From JAENVT01 sp040006755 (GTDB taxonomy: Bacteria; Actinomycetota; Acidimicrobiia; Acidimicrobiales; Ilumatobacteraceae): a DNA stretch of 57,943 nt. Below are positions 7,596 through 16,149 of the stretch, piece after piece; positions within the stretch are counted from its first letter, which is position 1, and every line of letters begins with the position of its first letter. The DNA lies in NCBI GenBank assembly GCA_040006755.1, contig JBDTWJ010000002.1, forward strand, positions 1-57,943, read 5' to 3'. The translations under genes and the position numbers were made by a program. Under the pieces are notes generated by a model. The model worked only from the letters and a program-made list of their open reading frames with translations, did no database searches and had not been told where the DNA came from.

Positions 7596-9397
7596 CCGAC
7601 ACGGCCGAAACACTCCCCCGCTGGAGTGTCGCCGATGTGCACGAATCGTTCGAATCGCGTTCGTTCGTCGACGCCCTCGAGCAGGCCGTCGCCGACTCGA
7701 TGCGTCTCGCCGCGCTCTTCGACGAGCACGACATTCGCCGATGCGAGGCTCGGCCGGTGACCGAAGCCGATGGCCAAGCTGCCGGTGCGGTGCTTCGCGC
7801 GGTGAACAACACGCAGATGCGAACCGATCTCATCGGCGCGTACGTCTATGCAACGGTGTCCACCGACAGTTTCAACGAGACAGCGCAAGGGCTGCTCAGC
7901 GAACTGGAGGTGCTCGATTCGCGCCAGCGGCCTCTCCTCGCACGTCTTGCCGAATGGGTCAGCTCGCTCGGCGTCGACGCTCTCGCGACGGTCAGCACCG
8001 AGGTGGCCGAACACCGAGGCCCTCTCTCGTTCCTCGCAGCTCGCGCCGAGCACCAGATGGCCGAGTCGGACGAAGGCCTCTACGCCGAGCTCAGCACGAC
8101 CGGCTCGACGTCGTGGGAACGGCTCCAATCCGACGTGACGTCGCAACTGACCGAGGTGGTCGGGCTCCCCGACGGCCCGCAGACCATGCCGATGGCGGCC
8201 ATCCGAGGGCTGGCGACCGAGGGCGACGTGCGGGTCCGCATGGCTGGGCACGAGGCCGAGATGCGCGCTTGGCCGACCGTCGCCGTCACCTGTGCCGCGG
8301 CCATGAACGCGGTCAAGGGCGAGGCGAACATCGTCAACGGCCGACGTGGTTGGGACAGTCCGATCGAGGCCTCCTTGTTCTCCAACAACGTCAGCCGCGC
8401 CACCTTCGACGCGATGCAGTCGGCCGTCGATGACGCCCTTCCCGACTTCCATCGCTGGATGCGCGTGAAGGCTGGCTTGCACGGACACTCCGGTGGCATG
8501 CCGTGGTACGACCTCTTCGCTCCCCTGCCATCCAAGCCGGCCAACATCTCCTGGACGGAGGGGTTGGGCATGGTCCGCGGGGCCTTCTCGTCGTACAGCC
8601 AGCCGCTGGGCGGCCTGGTCGATCGTGCGATCAGCGAACACTGGATCGATGCCGGCCCACGCGAGGGCAAGCGCGGCGGCGCGTTCTGCATGCCATTCGT
8701 CGACGACCGCTCGTTGGTGTTCCTCAACTGGAGCGGCAGCATCGACTCGGCGCAGACAACGGCGCATGAGCTCGGTCATGCGTATCACAACACGCAGCTC
8801 GCTCATCGCACTGCACTGCAACGACACATGCCCATGGCATTGGCCGAGACCGCCAGCATCTTCTGCGAGACCTTGGTGGTCGAGGAAGGCTTGTTACACC
8901 TGACGGGCACGGACCGCCTCGCGCTGCTCGATGTGAATCTGTTGGGCGCAGTGCAGACCGTGGTCGACATACGCAGCCGGTTCACCTTCGAGACAGAGGT
9001 TTTCGCCCGTCGTCAACGCCGCACGATCGGTGTGTCGGAGTTCAACGAGATGATGCTCTCAGCGCAGGCCGATGCGTACGGCGATGGCCTCGACCAATCG
9101 ACTGCTCATCCATACATGTGGGCCGTGAAGCCGCACTACTACGGGTCACACTTCTACAACTGGCCGTACACCTATGGGTTCCTCTTCGGACTCGGGCTGT
9201 TCGCCAAGTACCGCGAGGATCCCGAACGGTTCCAACTCTCGTACGATGACGTGCTGTCACGTGCGGGTATGAACACGGCCGAAGAGCTCGGGGCGGTGTT
9301 CGGTTTCGACGTCTCGGTCGAGTCGTTCTGGACCGCGAGCCTCGACATACTGCGGGGTCACATCGATCAGTACATGGCGCTGGCCGCCGAGATGTGA
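7592..9397 (+). CDS. M3-family oligoendopeptidase (PepF-like)
   Basis: This is a 601-residue zinc metallopeptidase of the M3 family, which cleaves short peptides in the cytoplasm. The zinc helix HELGHAYHN follows SAQTTA, the downstream glutamate ligand lies in PMALAETASIFCETL, and the C-terminal YGSHFYNWPYTYGFLFGLGLF is typical of oligoendopeptidase F. The ATG at 7592 overlaps the mshD stop by four bases. A longer frame starting at 7154 is the shadow of mshD. It is coupled again to rlmN by a GTGA overlap. Substrates are unknown. One speculative role is general peptide turnover. Confidence 0.93.
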   Translation: MTDTAETLPRWSVADVHESFESRSFVDALEQAVADSMRLAALFDEHDIRRCEARPVTEADGQAAGAVLRAVNNTQMRTDLIGAYVYATVSTDSFNETAQGLLSELEVLDSRQRPLLARLAEWVSSLGVDALATVSTEVAEHRGPLSFLAARAEHQMAESDEGLYAELSTTGSTSWERLQSDVTSQLTEVVGLPDGPQTMPMAAIRGLATEGDVRVRMAGHEAEMRAWPTVAVTCAAAMNAVKGEANIVNGRRGWDSPIEASLFSNNVSRATFDAMQSAVDDALPDFHRWMRVKAGLHGHSGGMPWYDLFAPLPSKPANISWTEGLGMVRGAFSSYSQPLGGLVDRAISEHWIDAGPREGKRGGAFCMPFVDDRSLVFLNWSGSIDSAQTTAHELGHAYHNTQLAHRTALQRHMPMALAETASIFCETLVVEEGLLHLTGTDRLALLDVNLLGAVQTVVDIRSRFTFETEVFARRQRRTIGVSEFNEMMLSAQADAYGDGLDQSTAHPYMWAVKPHYYGSHFYNWPYTYGFLFGLGLFAKYREDPERFQLSYDDVLSRAGMNTAEELGAVFGFDVSVESFWTASLDILRGHIDQYMALAAEM

Positions 9398-10437
9398 CGA
9401 CTTCGTTGTATCAACCGAGCCGCACAGAGCTCGCCGATCTTCTGGAAGGTGAACCGCGGTATCGCCTGGATCAGATCTGGCAAGGCCTGTATCAGAACCT
9501 GTCGACCCCCGCCGAGATGACCAATCTGCCGAAGGTGTTGCGCGCGACGTTGGCCGAGCAACTCATTCCTGCGTTGCAGGTCGTTGTTCGCCGTGTGAGC
9601 GATGGCGGCGACACGGTCAAGTATCTCTGGGAGCTCCACGACGGACGGCGAATCGAAACCGTGCTGATGCTGTATCCGGATCGCGTCACGGTGTGCGTCA
9701 GCAGCCAGGTTGGGTGCGCGATGGGATGCGGGTTCTGCGCAACCGGCCAGGCGGGATTCGGTCGTCACCTGACGGTCGGCGAGATTGTCGAGCAGGTCAC
9801 CGCCGCAGCGCGCGAGGCACGTTCGATGGATCGCCGGCTCGGCAACGTCGTGTTCATGGGAATGGGCGAGCCATTGGCTAACGAGGCCGTCGTGTGGGAA
9901 TCGGTTCAGCGGCTCCACGACGACCTTGGACTGTCGGCGCGCAAACTGACGATCTCGACCGTTGGACTGGTGCCGGGCATTCGCCGGTTGACCGAGCGAC
10001 CGCTGCCGGTCAACCTCGCAGTCTCGCTGCACGCCGCCAATGATCAGTTGCGCGACGAACTGGTACCCATCAACAAGCGGTACCCCATCGACGAGTTGAT
10101 GAGCGCGTGCGCCGACTACCTGGCGGTGAAGGGGCGTCGGCTCAGCTTCGAATGGGCGATGATCGACGGTGTCAACGACCGGTCGAGCGATGCACCCGAG
10201 CTCGCCAAGTTGTGCCGCCGCTTTCGCCTGCCGGCGCACGTCAACCTGATCCCACTCAACCCAACGCCCGGTTACCCAACGGTGGGTTCGCCACTGAAGC
10301 GAGTCCACGAGTTTCGCGACACCCTGGTATCGCTTGGCGTCAATGCCACCGTTCGACGCAATCGTGGCACGGACATCGATGCGGCGTGTGGACAGCTAGC
10401 AGCCGGCCAGCCGGTGACGCTCAGTCCGTCGCGGTGA
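9394..10437 (+). CDS. rlmN: 23S rRNA/tRNA adenine-C2 methyltransferase
   Basis: RlmN is a radical SAM enzyme that methylates A2503 of 23S rRNA and A37 of some tRNAs. The cluster cysteines are Cys108, Cys112 and Cys115 in GCAMGCGFCATGQAGF. The family-specific second methylating cysteine is in TDIDAACGQL near the C-terminus. GMGEPLAN and the SAM-binding SLHAANDQLRDEL are also present. It has 347 residues, normal length, and starts at GTG 9394, overlapping the peptidase stop. As written in the frame the first residues are MTTSLYQPSRTEL. Confidence 0.96.
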   Translation: MTTSLYQPSRTELADLLEGEPRYRLDQIWQGLYQNLSTPAEMTNLPKVLRATLAEQLIPALQVVVRRVSDGGDTVKYLWELHDGRRIETVLMLYPDRVTVCVSSQVGCAMGCGFCATGQAGFGRHLTVGEIVEQVTAAAREARSMDRRLGNVVFMGMGEPLANEAVVWESVQRLHDDLGLSARKLTISTVGLVPGIRRLTERPLPVNLAVSLHAANDQLRDELVPINKRYPIDELMSACADYLAVKGRRLSFEWAMIDGVNDRSSDAPELAKLCRRFRLPAHVNLIPLNPTPGYPTVGSPLKRVHEFRDTLVSLGVNATVRRNRGTDIDAACGQLAAGQPVTLSPSR

Positions 10438-10439
10438 GG

Positions 10440-10620
10440 TCAGGGGTAGGTCGAGGAACTTCGGGTTGGCGACCGGTGACGTTGCAGGATCAGCGGCCGG
10501 CCATCGGCTTCGAACCGCCAGGTCTCCTGCGACGCTCCGCCGGACAATCGGGTGAGGCCGGTGGTTTCGGTGACCTCGAGAACGGCCGCCAGCCCGCCGT
10601 CGAGGCCTCGGCCATTACGG
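10440..10620 (-). pseudogene. Remnant of an APH-fold phosphotransferase N-terminus
   Basis: On the minus strand a stretch of about 40 codons reads GGLAAVLEVTETTGLTRL then SGGASQETWRFEADGRPLIL. This is the nucleotide-binding start of aminoglycoside/choline-type phosphotransferases (LSGGASxETWxFxADGRPLxL). It then loses the pattern (QRHRSPTRSSSTYP) and stops at 10440, just after rlmN. No start codon is in frame before the similarity begins, although an ATG in another frame (MAEASTAG) sits where the original start would be. A full protein would need about 300 more residues. I infer a decayed fragment, not a small gene. Confidence 0.55.
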
Positions 10621-11880
10621 GGCGAAGGATGGGCAGTGAGCTGCGACCGTGGGGTACGGATTGACCGCGGGACCGCCACCGGGGTGTATCTCGAAGTGCA
10701 GGTGCGCAATGCTGAACTGAGCATTTCCCGACTGGCCGACGATGCCGATTGGCGTCCCGGCCTTCACCGAGCCGAGCTGCAGGTACCCATCGAGGTGGGC
10801 GTAGTAGTACTTGTGACCATCCACGCCACTGAACCAAATGGTCGTTCCACCCAATGCGTTGGTCTTGGCCTCGGCGATACCGTCGACCACCGCCAGCACG
10901 GGGATACCGCGTGTGCCGATCATGTCGACGCCCTGATGACGTCGACCACCGCTGCGCGGCGCGCCCCAGGTGTCGCCGAACGGTGCAGGCGCGCTACCGG
11001 TGGGACACACCCAACCAGGCCCCGCGTAGTCGTTGCCCCCTCCGCCAGGGAAACTGCCGTTACCACCGCCACCGGTTTGACCGCCACCGGCATTGGGCAG
11101 CGAGGGGCGGGTCGCGACACCCGTCGCCGGGGCACCGTCGCCGGAGTCGCTTCCGGGATCTGCAGCCGGCGTGGCGCCGGAGTTGGCGCCCGGAACCGCA
11201 GATGAGTCCACTGGAGCCGGGATGGTGGGGGTCGGCGCACTGAGCAGCTGCTTGCGATCGGCATCGCGCTTGCGTCGCGCCTGCTCGGCAAGGAGGGCCG
11301 TGCGAATAGCCTCGTCCTGCAGTCGGTCGGCCTCCACGGCCTTCAGCCGTTGCACCTCGGATGCGGCAGCATCCTTCAACAGTGCAAGGTTGGCACGTTC
11401 TTTCTCGGCTTGGTCCTTCTTGTCGGCAAGTTGCAGACGCTTGTCGGCGAGGTCGCCATTGAGGGCATCGAATCGGTCGAAGTCGTTGGCCGAGGAGTCA
11501 TAGATCACTTCCATGAGAGCATCGATCTTGATCTGGTCCTCCGGCGCCTGGAAGCCGGTGAGCAGCGGCACTCCAGTACTGCCGGATCGGGTGTAGCGGC
11601 CGATGGAAACGTTCTCCACCGCGAGCTGCAGCGCCTTGACCTCACCCTCCAGCGCTGTGATCTCGGACTGCAATTGCGTCTGTTGAAGGGTGAGCTCGTC
11701 GATCCGCGACTCAGAGGCGAAGTACGCGTCGGCCGCAGCATTCGCGCGCTCGCGGGCGTCGGCGATCTCCGCGGCAGCCTTTTCGGCTTCGGTTCGAGGG
11801 TCATCAGCACGCGCCGGCGCAGCCGACAGCAGCGGCGCGAGCAAGCTCAAAGCCGAAACAAAACCCAGAATCCGACGCAT
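10615..11880 (-). CDS. Exported coiled-coil M23 (LytM/EnvC-like) peptidase
   Basis: This is a 421-residue secreted protein. A Sec signal peptide (MRRILGFVSALSLLAPLLSA then APARA|DD) is followed by a long coiled coil (about residues 28-215, rich in Glu, Lys, Ala and Arg), a Pro/Gly/Ser-rich linker, and a C-terminal M23 domain. Zinc motifs are present: RRHQGVDMIG (HxxxD) and IAHLHFEIH (HxH), so the domain may be catalytic, unlike the inactive LytM of EnvC activators. The closest architecture is the EnvC/NlpD-type amidase activator or a RipA-like septal hydrolase. I chose ATG at 11880 because the signal peptide begins there; an in-frame ATG at 11952 would add 24 residues. Confidence 0.9.
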   Translation of the reverse strand: MRRILGFVSALSLLAPLLSAAPARADDPRTEAEKAAAEIADARERANAAADAYFASESRIDELTLQQTQLQSEITALEGEVKALQLAVENVSIGRYTRSGSTGVPLLTGFQAPEDQIKIDALMEVIYDSSANDFDRFDALNGDLADKRLQLADKKDQAEKERANLALLKDAAASEVQRLKAVEADRLQDEAIRTALLAEQARRKRDADRKQLLSAPTPTIPAPVDSSAVPGANSGATPAADPGSDSGDGAPATGVATRPSLPNAGGGQTGGGGNGSFPGGGGNDYAGPGWVCPTGSAPAPFGDTWGAPRSGGRRHQGVDMIGTRGIPVLAVVDGIAEAKTNALGGTTIWFSGVDGHKYYYAHLDGYLQLGSVKAGTPIGIVGQSGNAQFSIAHLHFEIHPGGGPAVNPYPTVAAHCPSFAP

Positions 11881-11958
11881 CCCGAGGGGCAGGGTACCAG
11901 TGAACCGTACGTTCCCACCGGCATCTCTTACTCTCCGTGGCGATATCGTCACAACTCC

Positions 11959-12807
11959 ATGGCTGATTCGAGGTCCCGAGTCCCAATGTCGCAGTCAGAA
12001 CCACTGCGCCTCACCGACGTCAGCTTCGTGCGCGACGGCCGTATGATCCTCGCCCCACTGACGTGGAAGGTGCTGCAGGATCAACGATGGGTCGTGCTCG
12101 GCGCGAACGGCTCAGGGAAGACCACGTTGCTCCGTATCGCGTCGATGTACGAGCACCCGTCGAGCGGTGACGTGAGTGTGCTGGGCGAGCGTCTCGGTCG
12201 TACTGACGTACGCGTGCTGCGCCGTCGCATCGGCTACATGTCGCCATCGCTATCGGTGCAGCTTCGTCCCGAACTTCGTTGCCTCGACATCGTGATGACC
12301 GCGAAGTACGCCGCTTTGGAGCCGTGGTGGCATCGCTACGACGAAGCCGACGAGGCCCGAGCCAGAACGTGCCTCGACCGCATGGGAGTCGGCTGGCTCG
12401 CCGACCGGCCGATGTCGACGACCTCGTCCGGCGAACAACAGCGCGTGCTTCTTGCCCGCACCTTGATGAACGAGCCTGGTGTTGTGTTGCTGGACGAACC
12501 GAGCGCACGTCTGGACCTCGGTGGGCGCGAACAGTTGGTCGGAGCGTTGGCCGAGCTGACCACCGATCCATCGGCACCGCCACTCATCCTCGTGACCCAT
12601 CACCTCGACGAGGTGCCGCCAGGCATGACTCACGTGATGATGTTGCGCGAGGGCAAGGTGGTGGCCTCTGGACCGATCGGTCACGTGTTGACGTCAGCAA
12701 ACCTCAGCGAATGCTTCGGGATTCCGCTGACGTTGGAACGTCGCGACGACGGCCGTTTCAGCGCCTGGACGCCACGAGCTGCAACAGACGCTCCCGCCCC
12801 GACGTGA
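11959..12807 (+). CDS. Lone ABC transporter ATP-binding protein, YlmA/ModF-like
   Basis: This is a single ABC ATPase of about 282 residues. Walker A is GANGSGKTTLL, the signature is TSSGEQQRVLLAR, Walker B is VVLLDEPSARLDL, and the H-loop is LVTHHLDEV. The family resembles YlmA/ModF-type ATPases, which often lack a linked permease, and none is adjacent here. ATG at 11959 (MADSRSRVP) and ATG at 11986 (MSQSEPLRL) are both possible; the similarity starts after the second. It is divergent from the M23 gene with 78 bp between. Its 3' end overlaps the SRPBCC gene by 50 bp tail to tail. Confidence 0.88.
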   Translation: MADSRSRVPMSQSEPLRLTDVSFVRDGRMILAPLTWKVLQDQRWVVLGANGSGKTTLLRIASMYEHPSSGDVSVLGERLGRTDVRVLRRRIGYMSPSLSVQLRPELRCLDIVMTAKYAALEPWWHRYDEADEARARTCLDRMGVGWLADRPMSTTSSGEQQRVLLARTLMNEPGVVLLDEPSARLDLGGREQLVGALAELTTDPSAPPLILVTHHLDEVPPGMTHVMMLREGKVVASGPIGHVLTSANLSECFGIPLTLERRDDGRFSAWTPRAATDAPAPT

Positions 12808-13198
12808 TCTGCTCGGCCAGAACTCGCTCCAGCGCGCCCCCCGTCCACAGCGAACCTCCGTAGTGCAGATGCATCGTCAGGGTGCTCGTATCGCCGTTCT
12901 CGGCGATCGCAGCAGTGAGCACCCACGGCGAATGATGACGCCCGTCGTTCTGATCCCGTTCGAACCTCACGGAGAGCGCCTCAGCGTCGCGGAGCGTGCG
13001 CACCATACGAAGTCGCTTGCTGCGTGCGAGCGGCCCAAGACGGGCCCGGAGCTCGACGTCCCACACGGGAGCATCGCCAGGCTCGGCGACGGCGCTGTGC
13101 ACCAGACCGTTCCACTCGGGGTATGTCGACAGGTCGTCGACCAGTTCGAACAGCCGCTCTGCGGCGCACGGTGCTTCGAGCGACGCGGTGATGTCCAT
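12758..13198 (-). CDS. SRPBCC/polyketide cyclase-like protein
   Basis: This protein of about 146 residues has the START/SRPBCC helix-grip pattern. MDITASLEAPCAAERLFELV is followed by DLSTYPEWNGLV, a series of alternating strands (VWDVELRARLGPL, STLTMHLHYGG), and the long C-terminal helix ALERVLAEQITSGRERLLQL. Such proteins bind hydrophobic ligands or act as cyclases; nothing in the sequence gives the ligand. The start chosen is ATG at 13198; ATG at 13213 is five codons upstream. It follows the small ORF ending at 13210 and DUF3499, so the three probably form one transcript. Confidence 0.82.
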   Translation of the reverse strand: MDITASLEAPCAAERLFELVDDLSTYPEWNGLVHSAVAEPGDAPVWDVELRARLGPLARSKRLRMVRTLRDAEALSVRFERDQNDGRHHSPWVLTAAIAENGDTSTLTMHLHYGGSLWTGGALERVLAEQITSGRERLLQLVASRR

Positions 13199-13209
13199 TC
13201 CGTCAAGTA

Positions 13210-13404
13210 TCACCGCTGAGCGCGCGCATCAGCGGCACGCCACACCTCGACTTGGGCCGCGGCGTGAACGCAACGAGCGATCTCCGCTTCCAACCGTGTC
13301 GCCACACGCCGCAAATCGACCACCCGCCCAGCAAGATCGCTCGCCGACAGGACGCTCAAATCGGCGGCCGCGCACTCGTAAATTCTTGGCTCTCCGGCCG
13401 CCAA
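13210..13404 (-). CDS. Possible small helical protein between DUF3499 and SRPBCC genes
   Basis: A frame of about 64 codons fills the gap between DUF3499 and the SRPBCC gene. Its C-terminal part (DLSVLSASDLAGRVVDLRR, then ATRLEAEIARCVHAAAQVEV) looks like a real two-helix protein. There is no ATG. TTG at 13404 starts two bases after the DUF3499 stop and would be translationally coupled. Alternatively, an ATT at 13383 has GGAGAG six bases upstream. Codon third positions are GC-rich, as in the neighbours. No family is recognised; the helices faintly resemble DUF222-type N-termini. Confidence 0.42.
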   Translation of the reverse strand: MAAGEPRIYECAAADLSVLSASDLAGRVVDLRRVATRLEAEIARCVHAAAQVEVWRAADARAQR

Positions 13405-13406
13405 TC

Positions 13407-13895
13407 TCAGTTGATTCGCCGAGGGCGTTCCTGACCACCGAATGCCCTGGCCAGTAGAGGACTGGTGGCTTCGAGCAGGCCATCGAGATCGTCGGTCTGA
13501 TCGAAGGTCGGCTTCCACGGCATGACATCCATCTCGACCGCCGCGCCGGTCTCGACGTCGTCGACCACTGCTTTTGCATCAGTCAGCACGAGATCGGCAC
13601 CGAGTTCGAGCTGGCCGGTTTCGTCGCGGCGATGCCTCGTTCGCCGTTGGCGTGGTGCAGGCGATGTCGGTTGCGCCGGCGCCTTGAACAGACGCGGCAC
13701 AGGATCACGACGATCGTCGAGCATCCAGCCCAGTGGCACCACCATCGCGTCGGCGTGACGGCGACACAGCACTCCGGCGCGATCCGTGTTGACGCGCTCG
13801 TACGAATCGATCCACACCATCAAGACCTCGGCGTCGAATCCGTAGGTCATCTCTGCAACTTGCGAACATCCAGGGCGTTCACACAATCGCGTCAT
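13407..13895 (-). CDS. DUF3499 family zinc-ribbon-like protein
   Basis: This 162-residue protein has the N-terminal pattern of the actinobacterial DUF3499 family. CERPGCSQVAEMTYGFDAEV is followed by VLCRRHADAMVVPLGWML, giving a CX4C...CX2H metal site, with a Trp-Pro-Leu-Gly turn. The middle is basic and low complexity (RQRRTRHRRDE). The C-terminal part is acidic (DQTDDLDGLLEATSPLLARA). Function is unknown. The family is restricted to actinobacteria, supporting the phylum call. It starts the likely three-gene transcript that runs to 12758. Confidence 0.8.
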   Translation of the reverse strand: MTRLCERPGCSQVAEMTYGFDAEVLMVWIDSYERVNTDRAGVLCRRHADAMVVPLGWMLDDRRDPVPRLFKAPAQPTSPAPRQRRTRHRRDETGQLELGADLVLTDAKAVVDDVETGAAVEMDVMPWKPTFDQTDDLDGLLEATSPLLARAFGGQERPRRIN

Positions 13896-14050
13896 CTCCC
13901 ATAACGTACCTGAGGAGTGCTCACGGATCTGGCTTCATCGATGCAATTTCCCCAGGTTGCGTTCGCCGGTGCGAGTTACGATCGCCCAACACGTGCGATG
14001 ACTACCATGCCGAGATCACAACGCACCTGAAATCCGCCCGTGCCCGACTC

Positions 14051-15982
14051 GTGGTCACTGCGGTGGCCGGAGCGTTACTCGTTGCTTCCTGCAGCGGCAG
14101 CGGCAACAGCGCCGTCGGCGGCAGCACCGTCGTCGGCTCCACTTCCGACGACACCGATACGAGCGACTCACTCCCCCACGTCTCGGCGCCAACCATCGAC
14201 GTTGCCGATCCGGCGGGTTCGATGATTGCCGCCGAACTTGCGTTACGAGCCGAGGATCGCGATCGGGCCGGCTTGGTCAACCTGGGGCCCGGCGCACTCG
14301 ATCTGGCGGCAGCGATGGACGCGTCGGCGGCGCGCATGCTCGCCCAGCTACGAACTGACGCCGCTGCCGCGGCGGCCGCAGTCGAGGCTTCCGAGACCAG
14401 TGCTCCCACCACGTCGCCCGTGACAAGTTCTCCGTTGAGGAGTGGGCTCGCCAGCCTCACTCGACGAGTGCCGTCGCCTGGATTCAACTCGATGATGGTC
14501 TGGGCGACCCTACTCAGCACGCTCGGTGATTTTGCTCAGAATCCCATCTCGGCGACAAATGATGGCCAACCCGAAACGGTCCAGATCGGCGGCAACACCG
14601 GAACCGTGACGACCTCGGTCTCGGTCAACGCCACCGTCACCGGAAGCAAGCTCAGCGTCGATCTCACGTTCAAGACGAAGGGACAGGTTGTCGATAGCGC
14701 CACTGGCGCCATCGTCTACAGCATCGACAGCACCGCCACAGGCCACGTCGACGTCGACTTCTGTCCCGACTCCGGCGGCAAGTCCGCGGCTCACGTCAAG
14801 CTCACCTCCAACGAGAGCTACACCCAAGGGGGCGGGGCCGGCAAGGGGATCACGAAGGAGATGTCGGGCGACGTCGGGATCACCGTCGGCGACGACGCTC
14901 ACATCGCGTCGGTGGAAGGCACAGTGCAGGGTTCCGAGGAGTCGAAGGGAGGTGTGCCGCCTGCAGGTGGCGACAGCGACCTCGCAGTGTCGACCAGAAC
15001 CTCCAGCGACAACATCGCCAATGATGGGAACGGCAATCGCCTGCCCAACGTCCCCAGAGACATCAAGGTCGGCGGAGAGAACAGCACCGTCGACGAACAG
15101 GTCAAGATGTGGGGTACGACCAACCTCTTCATCGAGACGACGGTCACGGCCGCCGCGAAGGAGGCGGAGAAGCTGTGGAGGTCGGGGAAATGCGTCGAGC
15201 TGATCGTCGATCCGGAGAGCCGCGATGTCGAGCCCGATGAGATCGTCGAGGTCACCGCGACGCTGAAGCACAAGATCGAAGGCAACGAGCTCGACAAACC
15301 GGTCGAGGCGAATCTCACCGGCGTCAAGTCGATCGATCCTGCCGGCGAGAAACAACCGGCTCCCGCCACCGTCACCTACACAGCGGGGTCCGCAGAGGGC
15401 GACAGAGGGAAGATCGCCTTCAAGTCCGTGTCCAACCGTGGAATTGCCGAGAAGACCGTGACCTTCACCGTGCGGCCGGCAGCCTGGACCGTCACCTTTA
15501 CGGGAAGCGACACCGAAACTTTCGGGCCTGTCACCAACACCTTCGCTGTTGCGCTCACCGATCTCACGATCAAGGCCAACGGCGAGACGTTGAGTGGAAC
15601 CGGAAACCTGCATTTGACCGGCGATGTCACCACCTCGGCCGGCGGCGCGGCGGAATGCACCGGTCCACTCGATCAGATCGCGACGAGCACGGTCACCGGA
15701 ACGCTTGTCGGCGAAGGCCCAGAGGCGGTGTTGCGAATCGTGCTGCGCTCCACCTCGCCCGCTGGGCAGACCACGCACATGATCTGCACGAACATCCTCG
15801 GCGCCAGGGGTGAGGCCGATCTGCCGGCCGACGGCTATGCCGAACGCTTCGGCGAGCCGCTCGCGCAATTCGACCTACCGGCTGCGGGCGGCACCGTCCC
15901 GGTTTCGAAGACGGCGGCCATCGGCGGGCTCTTCAACGTCACGATCGAAGGTTCGTTCACCGTCACCAAGGACAAAGGCTGA
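14051..15982 (+). CDS. Large secreted lipoprotein with Ig-like region, function unknown
   Basis: This protein of about 643 residues begins with a lipoprotein signal, TAVAGALLVASCSGSG. The Cys after VAS is the lipidation site, followed by a Gly/Ser/Asp-rich tether. An Ala-rich helix (MLAQLRTDAAAAAAAVEASE) comes next. Around residues 385-480 there is an Ig-like beta domain (CVELIVDPESRDVEPDEIVE onward), then beta-rich repeats to the end. The listed GTG at 14051 leaves no positive n-region. The in-frame sequence LKSARARL just upstream supplies one, so translation probably begins at CTG 14027 or another non-ATG codon. There is no catalytic motif. I infer a surface-anchored protein. Confidence 0.72.
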   Translation: MVTAVAGALLVASCSGSGNSAVGGSTVVGSTSDDTDTSDSLPHVSAPTIDVADPAGSMIAAELALRAEDRDRAGLVNLGPGALDLAAAMDASAARMLAQLRTDAAAAAAAVEASETSAPTTSPVTSSPLRSGLASLTRRVPSPGFNSMMVWATLLSTLGDFAQNPISATNDGQPETVQIGGNTGTVTTSVSVNATVTGSKLSVDLTFKTKGQVVDSATGAIVYSIDSTATGHVDVDFCPDSGGKSAAHVKLTSNESYTQGGGAGKGITKEMSGDVGITVGDDAHIASVEGTVQGSEESKGGVPPAGGDSDLAVSTRTSSDNIANDGNGNRLPNVPRDIKVGGENSTVDEQVKMWGTTNLFIETTVTAAAKEAEKLWRSGKCVELIVDPESRDVEPDEIVEVTATLKHKIEGNELDKPVEANLTGVKSIDPAGEKQPAPATVTYTAGSAEGDRGKIAFKSVSNRGIAEKTVTFTVRPAAWTVTFTGSDTETFGPVTNTFAVALTDLTIKANGETLSGTGNLHLTGDVTTSAGGAAECTGPLDQIATSTVTGTLVGEGPEAVLRIVLRSTSPAGQTTHMICTNILGARGEADLPADGYAERFGEPLAQFDLPAAGGTVPVSKTAAIGGLFNVTIEGSFTVTKDKG

Positions 15983-16012
15983 ATAGCCACGACCGTTGAC
16001 GACTGTGTCGGG

Positions 16013-16086
16013 TGGGCGTACACGGACTCGAACCGTGGACCCCGTCGGTGTGAACGACGTACTCTAACCAGCTGAGCTATACGCCC
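16013..16086 (-). tRNA. tRNA-Val, anticodon CAC
   Basis: The minus strand folds as a full cloverleaf. The acceptor stem is GGGCGTA paired with TACGCCC. The D-arm is GCTC...GAGT and the anticodon stem CGTCG/CGACG. The loop TTCACAC has CAC at positions 34-36, reading GUG valine codons. The T-arm is CACGG TTCGAGT CCGTG. The discriminator is A and the CCA end is not encoded. It follows the membrane J-domain gene on the same strand with 63 bp between, so it may be read through from that operon or have its own promoter. Confidence 0.97.
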
Positions 16087-16149
16087 GTACAGTTCCGAAA
16101 GACTAGCAGTGGCGGCGAATTCATCCTCCGACCGGCCTCGTCATCCTCG

